The notes under the pieces were generated by a model. The model searched no databases, was not told where the DNA came from, and was given only the letters and a program-made list of their open reading frames with translations. A stretch of DNA of 64,000 nucleotides from Fusarium oxysporum f. sp. lycopersici 4287 (Eukaryota; Ascomycota; Sordariomycetes; Hypocreales; Nectriaceae). Below are positions 42,787 to 54,796 of this stretch, piece after piece; positions within the stretch are counted from its first letter, which is position 1; the number at the start of each line of letters is the position of its first letter. The position numbers and the translations under genes were made by a program. The DNA is taken from contig NC_030990.1 in the NCBI RefSeq assembly GCF_000149955.1, forward strand, positions 4,763,482-4,827,481. Reading direction: 5' to 3'.

Positions 42787-45200
42787 TCAAGACTGCCATA
42801 GAAGTGAACCGGGACTAAGAGTAGGCCATTTGTCCATGGACGAGGTTGGTAATTGACCAGATCCGAACCAGGGCATCGAGTCAGAGGAAGCTGGTGAATT
42901 AATAGCGAATGGTAACTCGTTCTCCAAATCCAAGAATGCTGAGTCGAGCAGCTCCTCAGTTGCCCTCGAAATCCTCATTGACTGATTCTCTTGTGATGCG
43001 GGGACGTTCACTGATGCATTCCCATTTTGCTGCATGTTTTGAGCTGTGATGCCCGTGCCTGTGCACTGCTGATTCTGACCTTCTTGCGTGGGATACTCAT
43101 CAGGACGCACAATACCCATTTTCACCAGTAAATCCCTCATGCCAACGAGATGTCTTTTCAACCTCCTCGCAGCTCGCGAAGACTTGCTGTATGTACTTGA
43201 CAGTAAGTACGCGTTCTCAAAGTTCCTCTTTGCCTGGTCGAAGAAGTTGCTAGGCAGAGCATCGTTGACGTTGTCACGATTTTCCTGGACATATGCCAGC
43301 ATGAGGAACAATAATGCACAGCCAGCAGCTAGTATATGCTGAAACGGCGGGTGTTGTTTCTGATAGACATCAGTGTACCGGTTAAGCCGCGTCAACGTGT
43401 CAACGATGCAGTTCACCAACTCGATTCCAGGCTCAATGCTACGCTGGCTGACGGCACTTGGCACGTTTGGGAAGAAAAAGGGTCGAAGGAGGATTCCGCG
43501 AACGGCGTGGGCACGGAGATGTAGGAGTATGGCCCAAGCTGGGGGAAGCGTCGCATTCGCATGTTCCATATTCTGTAGTGGTTCAAAGTCAAACTTCCCC
43601 ACCGACTTCTTTCGCCATTGCTCGATTTGAAAGTTCATAAATTCAAAGTCATCATTGTCTTCACAGCAGGTTCCCTTGGCGCCTCGTAATATGGGCTCGC
43701 TGAATTTGTCGCTGATGGCAGTGAAGGCTGTCATGGCCATGAGGTACGGGTTTTTGAGCTACAGGCCACATTGGTTAGTTAGTCTAGATATTCAAGAGGA
43801 ATGTTCATTTACCCTTTGTCGCAACTCAATGTCAAATTCCCAGTTACTGAAGTTTGTCGGCAATCCTGTAGATGCGCTCCATTGCCGGTCGAGAACCTGA
43901 ATTGTGCTGACTATGACAGCATGTTCTTCAAGATCAGCCTCCGTTTTCACAACATGGCGTAACACGTCGGTGTTGTGCAAGCCAGACTCCATAAAGGTCC
44001 GGCCAGCAAGTCCACACATGCGCCAGGCATACCGGGGCATATTCTTATAGTAGTGAAGAAGTCCTACTAGAAGGACGATCACGATATGCTTGATGGTCGG
44101 CCTTGGTGAGACAACCTTGGCATTGATCAGTTCTCTGCAACTCAGGTAGAGAGTCTCAGCAGCTCGCAATGACTCGGAGCCAGGCAGCGTGGACTCTACA
44201 CAAAGAGCCACGGCAATGGCAAGATTGGCGACGATGAGATCCTCTTCGTCCACGGCCGATAGAGTGCAGTTATTCGGGAGAGTCTGTTTTGAATACCAGT
44301 ATTCGACCGTTTTGACAAGCGACGGCGCATCGACGATGGGATGGTACTCGCATATCGTCTCTTGAAAAACAATAAGGAGAGAGTTGACCTCCCGGGAGCT
44401 GAGGATGTTTCTAAAGAGAAGTAATCTCTGCTGCCGCGGCAATGACGATATTTGCAGCTGAGTAGGTCGGTTAAGGTTCCCAAATTGATCAATTTCCACA
44501 TCTTCATCATCAGATTGGTTCTCTTCGATGCTGACAGGAAGTGGCTTATCCGCCTTGGAAGTGGCATGGTTCAATAACTTGCTCTGGGCGAGATTGAAGC
44601 TGTAATCCGGGCTTGTTGGCCCGTAGAACTTACTGTACGGGCGAGCCTCCTTGGCCCCGACAACAGAGGGTGTTATTAAAGACTGAGGCATTTGAAGATC
44701 CGGATCTACCAGCGTCTGGCTCGATGCCGTGTAAAGAGACTGAGAAGGGATGTTTTTCTCGGTGTTGTTTTGCCTCACTTGTGCTGCCAGAGATTCAACT
44801 TGATGCTGGAGGTTTACTAGAAGACTTCCTAGCGATGCCGTCTGAATTCTGCTATAAACTTCAGTAAAACAAAGACCAAATCTTTAAATTTCACAGGTGT
44901 CTCTTACGTATCGTTGTAGAGTTGCTGGTCTTGAGAAAGATGCGGCTCAAGCTGCCGCCTCGACTGGTCATCCTGCAGCTGAGCTGGATTCGCATCGCGC
45001 CAATCGTTGGTTGGCAGGGTATACACGCACTGCTGATTGCGGCCGACGCAGTGTTCGCAGGGATATCTTCCGCTGCATCGGCCCTTGCGTTTGCGGCATG
45101 CGTCGCATGCTCGTGTGGCATATCGCACTCGCTTCTTGCCTGTGCTTTCACTTTCACCTTTTGAAGCTGCTAACCGCTTGGCTGACTGGTTTTGACTCAT
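42787..45200 (-). CDS. Zn2Cys6 transcription factor beside Pad1/Fdc1 (SdrA-like by position)
   Basis: Exons 44908-45200, 43813-44848 and 42787-43758 give 766 residues. The binuclear zinc cluster is CDACRKRKGRC-x5-CEHC-x6-C at about residues 31-58, with exact C6 spacing. A short linker and coiled segment (LLVNLQHQVESLAAQV) follow, then a fungal-specific regulatory domain containing YHPIVDAPSLV, PRYAWRMCGLAGRTFMESGLH and VSTIQVLDRQWSASTGLPTNF. The C-terminal 100 residues are disordered and acidic. It should be a nuclear activator. In Aspergillus a regulator gene lies between the pad and fdc homologs and drives them on sorbic or cinnamic acid. The adjacency here suggests the same job, though gene order differs. 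Confidence 0.88.
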
Positions 45201-46910
45201 GGTGGTTTGACAGCAAAGGTGGCGAGCAGCAGGCCACAGAAAAGATTAGATGGTGGTAAACGAGACAAAGCAAGATGATGTATCGGAGGAAGGCAATTGA
45301 AGCACGAAGTCTGCTTAAAGTTTAACACGGCAAACAGTGGCACAAGCAAGGCAATTGCACTGCAAGTGGTCTTTATACAAGGGTGATTCTGGCTGCAGCT
45401 TGTAACCCCCTAGATACGAAACTTCACACGGAGTACATCTCACCATGGTCTCGAATCTTACCCCGCTACCTATGATGTTGTATTGCCATTGGTTCAACTG
45501 GCAAAGTACAGCGGCAACAACAGTAGATCCAGGACTCGAACACTAACACCTGATAACAAGGAAACCCGTACTCTACAATAAAACGCCGAAACGCGGGGAA
45601 AAAGTGGTCCTTGAACCTAGTGACCTTAGCTGGCTGGGTGAGAACAAGGGGTGAAGATAAGGCATCCCACGCTGCGCGACTCAGATAACTAATCAGAAAC
45701 CAATGGTTGACTTAATCGACTGGATGTTACCCCCTAAAGATAAACAAAGTTCAGGGAAACGAGAATAGCCGAGCCGCAACGAGTCAAAAGACATGCCTTT
45801 GTACTGCACCTGATTTTGTGACTTGCCAGGAGAGCTAACTCGCGGGCCCTTTTGGATAAATATTACTCAGCATAATTCACCAATTTAATTAGGACATATA
45901 TGATCTTTTATTTCTTCTGCTAGTTAAATTCTAACTTAGGGGTAACAACTTGAAGGGTTATCTGCCAATGCCGCTCATATCTATGCACCTTGTTTGCTCT
46001 TGCAGATTAGAGAGATTTAGAATCACGAGGCCGAGAACAGATGGGGTTCAGTTTCAAGCTACGGAAAGAAAGATCCACAATATCACCAATCTCAAGGGTC
46101 AAGTACCGGAACGATGTCGGAAACTAGTGGGGCGCTGAGGAAGCTAGGGCTGCCCTGTTCCGGAACTCGCTTGGTTTTACGCGAGCTAGGCGAGGCAAGA
46201 GGATTTCCATTAGGGACGGAAGACGTAGGACGCAGGAAAAGCGAGGTAGGATAACCTTCTAACCGTGTTGATGGTAAAGCAGAGATTTGGCTATTTGTTA
46301 CTTTTATAGTTTCTTAAATTTATGTAAAGCATGTCATAGTTGTCCGGACACGGGGTTCACGAACTAGTGCCCCCGAATTGTCCTCTACAGCTTCTCGTGA
46401 GAAATATATATACTGATCAGATGACCTCAGCATGTTCATGTTGTCCGGTATTCAGTATCTATTAACAAGATCAAAGCCTGTGTAGGTCAGCCAGTTAGTC
46501 AGATAGACACGTTTTCGTAGAGATAATATATTGTAATAGTGTTTACGAAAACTTCAGGTGCTAGAGAAGCCATAGGGTAAGTCAATGTGAAATAATGGTA
46601 AAAATAGCACAGATAGCGATTGTCGGGAAATCTATAGTCCGAATTAACCAGACCATGCTTATCTTAGCATGGTTTCCCGCATCCAAAGCAAGCTACCAGA
46701 TAAATTAATTTCACTTCCGCTGTCTCATCTCGGCCAACCGAAGACCTCTGGAAAACTCAGGCTTACTTCATTGCAATTAACTAGTCGTCACAGCTATCAT
46801 TGCCTACTAACCTTCTTTCAGACCATCACAGCCTAAGACAGGCAATTTGGGGACTTGGCAGCAGTAGAGGTCAAGATCTGTACCGAACATGCTGCACTCC
46901 CCTAACTTTC
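45201..46910. other. Long intergenic region
   Basis: About 1.7 kb between the regulator start and the aldehyde dehydrogenase stop. Only short frames without motifs are present (for example 45950-46138). I see no tRNA, repeat or relic. The first part should hold the promoter of the Zn2Cys6 gene. Confidence 0.4.
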
Positions 46911-48807
46911 CTACTCCATCCAAGTTATCGTTTTACAGTACATAAACTCATCCAACCCTTGATACCCATTAAAACGACCAAACCCACTCTTCTTAACACC
47001 CCCATGCGGCAGGGCGAACTCATCATGCACTGTCATAGAATTGATATGCACTGCGCCCGAGTCTAGCTGCTCGGCGACACGGAAAGCAGTTCCCAGGTTT
47101 TCAGTATAGATCGATGCTGAAAGGCCATAGTCAGTATCATTAGCTAGCTTGATAGCCTCCTCCTCTGTGTCAAAAGCGAACCACGATACGCTGGGTCCAA
47201 ATGACTCTTGGCGATATAGGTCCATCGATGTTGACATATTGGTAAGCACAACGGGGCGCATCTTGGTATCGACAGTGTTGGCATCTAGCTCTGTTGTGAA
47301 CATATCCAGAGGTTTCGCACCCTGAGAGATGGCATCCTCGACAAGAGCCCGGTTCTTTTTGGCGGCGGCAGACGTGATGAGAACCGGAGTGTCCTCCTGA
47401 GATCCAAACATTGCGTTGACTGTTTTGGCTAAGACATTTTGGAACTCAGTGGCGATGGAGGAGTGCACCAAGATGCGCTCGGTAGCCATGCAAATCTGGC
47501 CAGCCTTGAGTGAGGGTCAGCAACCTGGCGAGATATGGAAGAGATCAAAGACCTAAACCCACGTTAAAAAAAGCACCTCTTGCACAGTTTTCAGCANNNN
47601 NNNNNNNNNNNNNNNNNNNNNNNNNNNNNNNNNNNNNNNNNNNNNNNNNNNNNNNNNNNNNNNNNNNNNNNNNNNNNNNNNNNNNNNNNNNNNNNNNNNN
47701 NNNNNNNNNNNNNNNNNNNNNNNNNNNNNNNNNNNNNNNNNNNNNNNNNNNNNNNNNNNNNNNNNNNNNNNNNNNNNNNNNNNNNNNNNNNNNNNNNNNN
47801 NNNNNNNNNNNNNNNNNNNNNNNNNNNNNNNNNNNNNNNNNNNNNNNNNNNNNNNNNNNNNNNNNNNNNNNNNNNNNNNNNNNNNNNNNNNNNNNNNNNN
47901 NNNNNNNNNNNNNNNNNNNNNNNNNNNNNNNNNNNNNNNNNNNNNNNNNNNNNNNNNNNNNNNNNNNNNNNNNNNNNNNNNNNNNNNNNNNNNNNNNNNN
48001 NNNNNNNNNNNNNNNNNNNNNNNNNNNNNNNNNNNNNNNNNNNNNNNNNNNNNNNNNNNNNNNNNNNNNNNNNNNNNNNNNNNNNNNNNNNNNNNNNNNN
48101 NNNNNNNNNNNNNNNNNNNNNNNNNNNNNNNNNNNNNNNNNNNNNNNNNNNNNNNNNNNNNNNNNNNNNNNNNNNNNNNNNNNNNNNTCAGTTTAGTCGC
48201 AATTCCTATGCCAGAACATAGGCGAGGTGTGTGCTTACCATGGCGCAATACCAAGGTTTACACCATAGGGCCTCTTGAGGATCATGGCACGCATCCCTTC
48301 ATGAATGGACTCTGGAACACTACCAGTAACGGCACCAGCAATTCTCCCAGCAGTATCCTTCAAGCCCTCAATGGCGAGGCCAAGAATGAAATTTTGGAAA
48401 TCAACGCCTGCTCCCATCTCCTGGTGTAGATAGTGGAGGAGCTCCTCTCTCCGCCTCTCCATGATGTTGGCAGCTGACAAGAAGATATCGCGTCGGTGAG
48501 AGGGCTTGGTCTTGGACCAGGCAGGAAACGCCGCGTTTGCAGTAGAGACGGCTTCATCGATGTGGTTTTGCGAAACGGCAGAACAGTTCCAGACTACTTC
48601 GTTGTTGAGCGGGCTTATGGTTTGGAAGGTCTTGTCTGTTACGATATCCTTGCCGTTGATGATGAGAGGAATGGTCTTGCTGGTGGAGAACTTTCGTGAC
48701 AAGGGGGACCTGGCTCTGCGCATCATGCGCCCTGAGGTAATGAAGCGATTCATGATATGTGAAAGACAGGTAAAAATGGCTCTGCTGAAGCACTTGTCAA
48801 GATACAC
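46911..48807 (-). CDS. Aldehyde dehydrogenase, interrupted by an assembly gap
   Basis: The N-terminal exon (48807 to 48239) has a basic, mitochondrial-like leader and then RKFSTSKTIPLIINGKDIV, SPLNNEVVWNCSAVSQ and the KRPYGVNLGIAPW segment that precedes the cofactor site. It ends in a GTAAGC donor that runs into the N-gap. After the gap, a short exon ending GAFFN, an intron (47505-47562) and the last exon rebuild GAFFNAGQICMATERILV, which contains the catalytic Cys. RQESFGPSVSWFAFDTEEEA, NDTDYGLSASIYT and the HGGVKKSGFGRF end follow. The general-base Glu and the coenzyme region fall in the gap. The first Met could be at 48807 or a later one. It resembles NAD-dependent aromatic aldehyde (vanillin/salicylaldehyde-type) dehydrogenases. 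Confidence 0.88.
47597..48187. other. Assembly gap (591 N)
   Basis: A run of N inside the aldehyde dehydrogenase. The flanking exons belong to the same gene and same strand, so the gap probably hides about 150-190 residues of coding sequence plus part of an intron. Confidence 0.99.
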
Positions 48808-49486
48808 GTCAGTTTCATTCGCGTCAATGGCAAATTCGCTCAGATAATATGAAGTGTAGAACCGTCATACGCCGTAGACGTATACCCGTATAAACGGCCA
48901 TAAAGGTCATACTCACATGTAATTATTAACGGGTTATTGCTAAACATGGGCGGCGCAGCTCCGATCCCTGGTGGAGGTCGGCCGGTTCCCACGTTAGCGT
49001 ATCGGAATCAAGGGCGGACGGACGGCATGCGTTAGCGTAGGCTACCCCGGACATCTTGAGAGTGGCACAGAGTTCGGAAACTAGCCGGTGAGAGATGTCT
49101 TCCTATCTCAGCGGTCTTGTCTGCTATCAGATCGGATGGTCCCTGGACTATCGGGGAGCCATCTCTGGATGTCGTGGTTGAAGGAAATAGACTTGGTCCG
49201 GGCTCCTGGCGCATGCTACGGGCCAAGTGTGACGGCTGTGTTTCCCAAGATTAGTTGTTTACCACGCGGGACTAGTAGGGCAGGCATAACGTAACCGAAT
49301 GGACCGTGATACAGAGATACAGACATCGATACTGGTTAGAAAACTGTCTGATGAGGTTCAGGCTAACATTGAAGTTTTAAACCTCTTATCTCTTGGCATG
49401 AAGATCATCACAGTTGTGCAGGGATTAAGGATTGAGAAAGAATAAGCCTTTATTTAGTTGAGCATAAATTCAATGAATGATACCGT
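48808..49486. other. Intergenic spacer
   Basis: About 680 bp between two minus-strand genes, with several CGG triplets and an inverted pair GCCGT...ACGGC near 48870-48897. No gene or RNA recognised; it contains the aldehyde dehydrogenase promoter. Confidence 0.35.
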
Positions 49487-51599
49487 CTATGGCTTGTCCC
49501 ACGATCCTTTGAGGCGAACCTCCACAATAGCGGAAATACCGCTCTTGACCTGATGTACGGCCTCGGGTAACAGTCTATCTAAATCATCTACGGAAGCAAT
49601 CACGGCAGCCCACGCCTTGTTGCCAGACGCCGCTTTCGCAATGCCCGAAAAGTCAGGCGTTGGATCGAATGAGATGTTGAGGTCCTTATTGTTAATCCTG
49701 GATCCGTAACCTGTCGGGTGGACAAGCTCCATCGAGACGCGAGGAGCGTTCCATCCTATAACGACCTCATTGTTAGAGAATATTCCAGTCATATTCTGCT
49801 CGGGCATCTTGTGCTTACCTTTATTGCTCAAGACGATTGTAAGAGTGGCAATGTTATATCTACTGGCCACCCAATACACCGTGCCTGGAACACCAAACAA
49901 ATATGTGCCGTCACCCACAATCTGTGTGACAAAGTTGCCTTTGCCCTCTCCTCCAGCTAGATAGTCGGATGCAAGTTTGACGCCTAAACTGGCACCGCCA
50001 GACCAGCCGAGACCACCTCCACCGTTGCCGAGGATATGGCCAGGCTCATCAACTTGCAGCTGCTCATGGATGAAAGGCGCGTTAGTAATAGTCTCGTGAC
50101 ACCAGATGGTATCCTTGGGGCAATGTTGTCGCAGCTGCGCGCAGAGATACGATGTGCTTGGAGATGAGGTCGTGTCTTCGGGACGAGCAGCAGCTTGTGC
50201 GACCTGGTCGAGGAGTTCTTTGTGCTCTTCAGCTAACTTGTTCCAGCGCGAAATGTAAGGCTCCTGGATGGTCAATTTGGAGTACTTGTCAGTTGTGCGC
50301 ACGTAGTCATTGAGTTGCTCGAGGGCAACGCCAACGTCAGCACGATATCTCCTAGTCGCAGGAATGTAATACAGCGGCATGTTGGATTTTAACGGATCCA
50401 TATCAATATGGAAGATCTTGGCATCCTCTCGCGGCTTGCACTTGGTCGGGATCCAAGTCACATCACAGTCGAGAATTAGGATAACGTCGGCTTTCTCCAT
50501 GACCGGATGTCCTCCAATGCGGACACCCACCGATGCGCGGTGGCCAAAGGGGAAAGACAGTGAACTGCCCATGGCATCGAGAACTCGAACTCCAGGAATG
50601 CTTTCAACGAGCGTTACAAGCTCTGGTACTGTGGAAGTATTGCGACCAGAGTACCCGACCAGAATCAATGGCGACTCTGCCTCAGCCAAGGTCTTGATGA
50701 TGATTTCCAGTTCTGGCTGCGGAAGAGCGGCAGGCAGAACAGGCTGCCATTCCTCCTGCTTCAGAGAGTAGGCAGGGATGTCTTCTTCCATGACTTCGCG
50801 CGCGCCGACCATGTAGACAGGGCCGGGAACGTCGCTTGTGGCAAACTGGAGAGCCCGGCTGGTCAGCTGCTTGATGTTCTTGCCCGTCTTGAACTCGCCA
50901 GCATAGCGACAATATTGAGCGACAATAGCTCTCTGATCGTGTGCATCCTGTAGCCAATGAATATGCTCAGTGCGCGAACCCCTCATCTCACCCTCGAGGG
51001 TGAATGGGGAGAGTCCGGCAAAAACGAAGACAGGAGTACGAGAACATGAGGCGTTATGCATGGCACATCCTAGCATCTGGGTGCCAACGTCCACATGTAC
51101 GAGCACACATTGGGGTGTGCCAGTGACACGGGCGAATCCATCAGCCATTGACATAGCCACGAACTAACATCTACGGGTTAGAGCGAATTTGTTTCCCCGA
51201 CGAGGCATTGACAGGCTTTCAGTCTCGAGGCAGAAATCGCAAGACATCCTTCTTGGGGACAGTAATGACCGTTGGGGACTCGGCGTCGTCTAGCTCTCTC
51301 GGCCTTGCAAGCGCTTCAAGATGGCAGGATGGTCCGATCCGAGGTTGGCAAAGACATAGCGAACACCAGCCTCTAGGTGATAGCAACCGGTCAGTCAATG
51401 CTCGCTCCTTGGAGGATTTAGAATAGCGCCCAGAATAGCTCTTACCTCGTAGAGGGCTTCAAAAAAGGCAAAAGACGCAGAGTAAGTTGTTCTGTAACAT
51501 AATCAGTTAGCCACAGTAGTAAGAGTGCCAGGGCTGATTCAAGGCAGGCCCGGCAAATGATGTCTACGGTAGACAAAGTCGTACATACAGGCGCGCCAT
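49487..51599 (-). pseudogene. ThDP-dependent 2-ketoacid lyase (acetolactate synthase / benzoylformate decarboxylase superfamily), apparently frameshifted
   Basis: From ATG 51599 a tiny exon (MARL) joins TTYSASFAFFEALYE and, after another intron, AGVRYVFANLGSDHPA. At about 51317-51322 one base seems to be missing, so ILKRLQGRES meets a stop. The expected continuation (EALARPRELDDAESPTVITV) is one frame over. The next exon boundary also looks damaged: PKKD replaces the usual CPxE, so the Glu that activates ThDP is not seen and no clean GT donor sits there. From MAMSMADGFARVTG (51160) to the stop at 49487 the frame is open for 557 residues. It includes the central domain, the ThDP motif GDGTYLFGVP...LSNKG and a Glu/Gly-rich active-site loop. 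Either a pseudogene or two assembly errors; the lyase family is clear. Confidence 0.75.
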
Positions 51600-52414
51600 G
51601 GTTAGATGGAGTAAGAGAATGATGTAATGTAAGAAGTAATATGACGACGAGTGGAGGTTAACTACAGCTGGCGCTTGCATGCGGTATGGCCTACAGCTGG
51701 CAGTTGTATATAATGGAACTTGGTGTTTTGATGTCTCATCGGCATCTATTATCCCGACCGGTAAGGTGAATACATAGTCTTGGAGAACGTATGTGGAGGA
51801 CATCTTCCGGTCGGGGCTGCAATGGCTTTGAGCCGTTAACCCCACCGACCCGAACCAGCACTACGGTTTGCTTCCGAAGTCTGGAACCAATGTCTTTTCC
51901 GTTCCTACTGCTGGCGCTTATTCACGGATACTCTAACATTTCAATAGACTAATTCTTGTCAGGCGTCCAGAGATCTTAGCCATCTGGTGCTCGCATCAAC
52001 ATCTAGTGAAGGCTGATGCGGATTTCACCTGTAGTCTACTGATAGAATGCCCCCCTTCTTGTATTTCTTGCTAACCTCATGGTCTATATTGGAGGGAAAT
52101 ACATCATTTGATCTCAATTTCTAGAGCGGAGGACACTGTGACATCTTGACCTGCCTTTCTGATAGATGAATGAAGTAAAAGGCTGCCGCTCCTGAGAAAG
52201 AATCACTAAACTACCCCATAAGTGAAAGTCTCCTTTTGGGACTAAACGAAAATGAGTGAACGATTGATAGAATGCCCTTCTTGGACTTCAGTATCATAAT
52301 CACGGAACACAGATGGCTCATTAACTAGCCCAACCGATTAATAATATAACTGAGAATAGTATCTTCCTCAACCATTTAGTAGACAAATAACCAACAAAGG
52401 ATGTTTTCATAGAA
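51600..52414. other. Intergenic spacer
   Basis: About 815 bp. No gene, RNA or repeat recognised. It holds the promoter of the ThDP-enzyme gene and the 3' UTR of the monooxygenase. Confidence 0.4.
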
Positions 52415-54149
52415 TTATGTGGCCTGTGTACGCTGCTTGTACTCGTCCATGACACCATTGTAATCTTGAGGGGTGTACGGGGACGTCAGCTCAGCGTAAA
52501 AGGACGGTTTGCGACGATTCCTGATGCCAAGGTCTTTGAGCAGCATATCAACATAAGGAACGCCTTCAAACACAAAGTCAGGCAGGCTCGCTCCATAGCC
52601 AGCAGGGTAGCGCCACTTACCCCACTGCGTGTGCATCATGACTTCATTTGTAATATCCTCCTGAGACTTACTTTCTCGAACCAACTTGTTGTCAAAATAG
52701 GCAGAGATCCACACTCCCTGCATCGAAGCACAGACCGCCGTTGTAACAGACGAGATCATACCAGCAAAGGCAATGTTGCGTTTACCAAGAAAAGCAGGAG
52801 GGACTATAAAGCGGTAGTTCCGCAGAGGCTCAGCGTTTGGGCGAGGAGGGGAGCGAAGCTTGGGCTGTTGCTTGAGCTGAGGGAACTGCTTCTTAACGCG
52901 CGCATCGAACTCGGCGTTAAGCTGGGCTTGTTCCTTCGGGCCATATGGTAGGCTAAAGGCATGCTCGCCGATATTGGAGAACTTGACGAGCGACTCCTTC
53001 TTCCATCCTGTAGAGCAGATCATGCTATCTGCCTTGAGCCTCTTTCCGGACTCTAGAAGGACTTGGCCGGGCTCAAGACGCTTGACGTTGTCGATGTGGA
53101 CGCGAATCCTTCCATCACGGACCAAATCAAAGAAATCCTTGTTGAAGTTAAGAATACTGAGACCACTGCCAATCCAGAACACGTCATACCACGGCTTTAG
53201 CTTCTTGGTCTCTGGGTGGTTATCATAATTGATCTGGTTCAAAACGTCGTTGCCCATTGATCTCCAAAATGCACGCACAATCATGCGTCCAAACGCCGTA
53301 CCATGAAGAAAGCGCCGGATCGCACCGAAGCCATCCTCGTGGCCCCAAGGGCAGGGAGCAAACCATGTCATGAAGCGAACAGTCAATGTCTTATCGATAC
53401 GGGCCTTCACGGGCGTCACCCAGCGAGGCGCAATCCACACAGGGCCGTTCGTCTCTGGCTTGACGATCAAGTCAACCTGAGCTCCAGCGTCAACCATAGC
53501 GTATGCAACATCATAGGCAGATTTGGCACCACCGACCACAATGGCATTTTTAACGCCCTTGACCTCATCGGCTCGAGAGCAAAATTCTTTGGCATGGAAC
53601 AGAGGTTTGTCAAAGCTTTCGCTGCCTTCAAAGTAAGGCATGTTGGGGGTAGAGGTGAGACCAGTGGCGACAACTATTCTTTTCGCTTCGATTTGACGCT
53701 CACCCTGAGGGCTTGCCACAGTAAGCTTCCAGCCATCCTCGCTGGTCTGCTCTACTTGACCAACTGTGCTGTTGAATTGGGTTCTCTCAAGTACGCCATG
53801 CTTCCGGGCATAATCAGTGAGATACTTGTGCAGAGTCTTGCCAGGAATGTGATCGTTCTCCTCAACGCCGTAAATGTCTTTGCTCATGGGGAAGTCAGGA
53901 AACTCGTAGGTTCCAATCATGTTGTTGGACTTGAGACCTGGGTACAGTCTGTTGGCCGACCATGTTCCTCCAACGGAGTCATTTGCTTCAAGAATCGCGA
54001 CCTTCTCATCAGGGTGCGTTTCGATGTAGGCTTTGGAGGCGCCGAGGCCGAACCAGCCTGTGGTGGCTTCAGTTGGTATGAATTCTGCATTGCGAGGGGA
54101 GCCGGAACTCACCAGAGCCAATGACGACCAAGTCATATGATTCAAACAT
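52415..54149 (-). CDS. FMO-type flavin-dependent monooxygenase
   Basis: Two exons (54113-54149, 52415-54057) give 559 residues. The small first exon encodes MFESYDLVVIGSG, and splicing rebuilds the FAD motif GSGWFGLGASKAY. An upstream ATG at 54235 is open in another frame but lacks this motif, so I reject that start. EANDSVGGTWSANRLYPGL, RIVVATGLTSTPNMPYFEGS, FHAKEF (an FMO-like variant of HSxxY) and the NADPH-binding AIVVGGAKSAYDVAYA follow. ICSTGWKKE matches the conserved ATG-like segment before the C-terminus. FMO-type enzymes oxygenate N, S or carbonyl groups with NADPH and O2. The last 80 residues are hydrophobic/aromatic, as in related fungal paralogs. The substrate is unknown. Confidence 0.88.
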
Positions 54150-54796
54150 GTTTGGATTAATGCAAGTTGGATCTGATTTGGAGATAGTGAGATAGATGAG
54201 ATGGATAAGATAGAGTGAATGGGCAGAGGAAGCACGAATGCAAACGGCCTGGATAGGATGGGCGTCTTCTACGACATGGAATAGCCTGCTGTTCTTTTAC
54301 GCCATGATAAGCTTTCCTGATCCCATGTTACACACACCGTTTGGGACCCCCTGCTCCAAACCAATATGCGCCATTCCCCAAGCGGTTGTTCTCGACACTA
54401 CAACTCTGAAGCATATAAGCCTTGCACTAGTACTGCGACGACCTTATCGGAGAGAGATTAGGAGATTTCGGAAGTGGCCCCACCTTTCCAACTAGGTCTG
54501 CCGTGCTTACGGAACGGTCCGAAAAGGTGGATCCGAACCTGGTCGGGGTCCGTAGGAGTGAAGAGAATACCTGGGGATGCTCGGCCGTGGGTTGGGCTCT
54601 CTCCGCAGCAGGACAAGCGGAATACTCACGCATCGACAAGCTTCATTCTATACATGGCAGATCCATATTGTGACCCCAGGAGGACGCATTTACTCCTTCA
54701 TGAGAATCCGGCAATAGGAGGACAAACATTGAGCACAATTGTGTTTAACTAATTATCATAAATGGCTTGTGGAATAGCCTACTCAGTCCGGTCTTC
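54150..54796. other. Intergenic spacer
   Basis: About 650 bp, no gene or repeat recognised. Contains the monooxygenase promoter. Confidence 0.4.

Noticed and set aside
48862..48900. Hairpin-like inverted GCCGT...ACGGC near the aldehyde dehydrogenase promoter
   Set aside because: Only five base pairs with a long loop; too weak to call an operator or terminator.
53303..54124. 273-codon plus-strand frame
   Set aside because: It lies entirely antisense to the FMO-type monooxygenase exon and has no domain of its own.
52415..54235. Monooxygenase start at 54235 with a hydrophobic N-terminus
   Set aside because: That start lacks the FAD-binding motif. A 37-nt first exon at 54113-54149 plus a 55-nt intron restores GSGWFGLGASKAY, so the upstream Met is a read-through of intron and 5' UTR.
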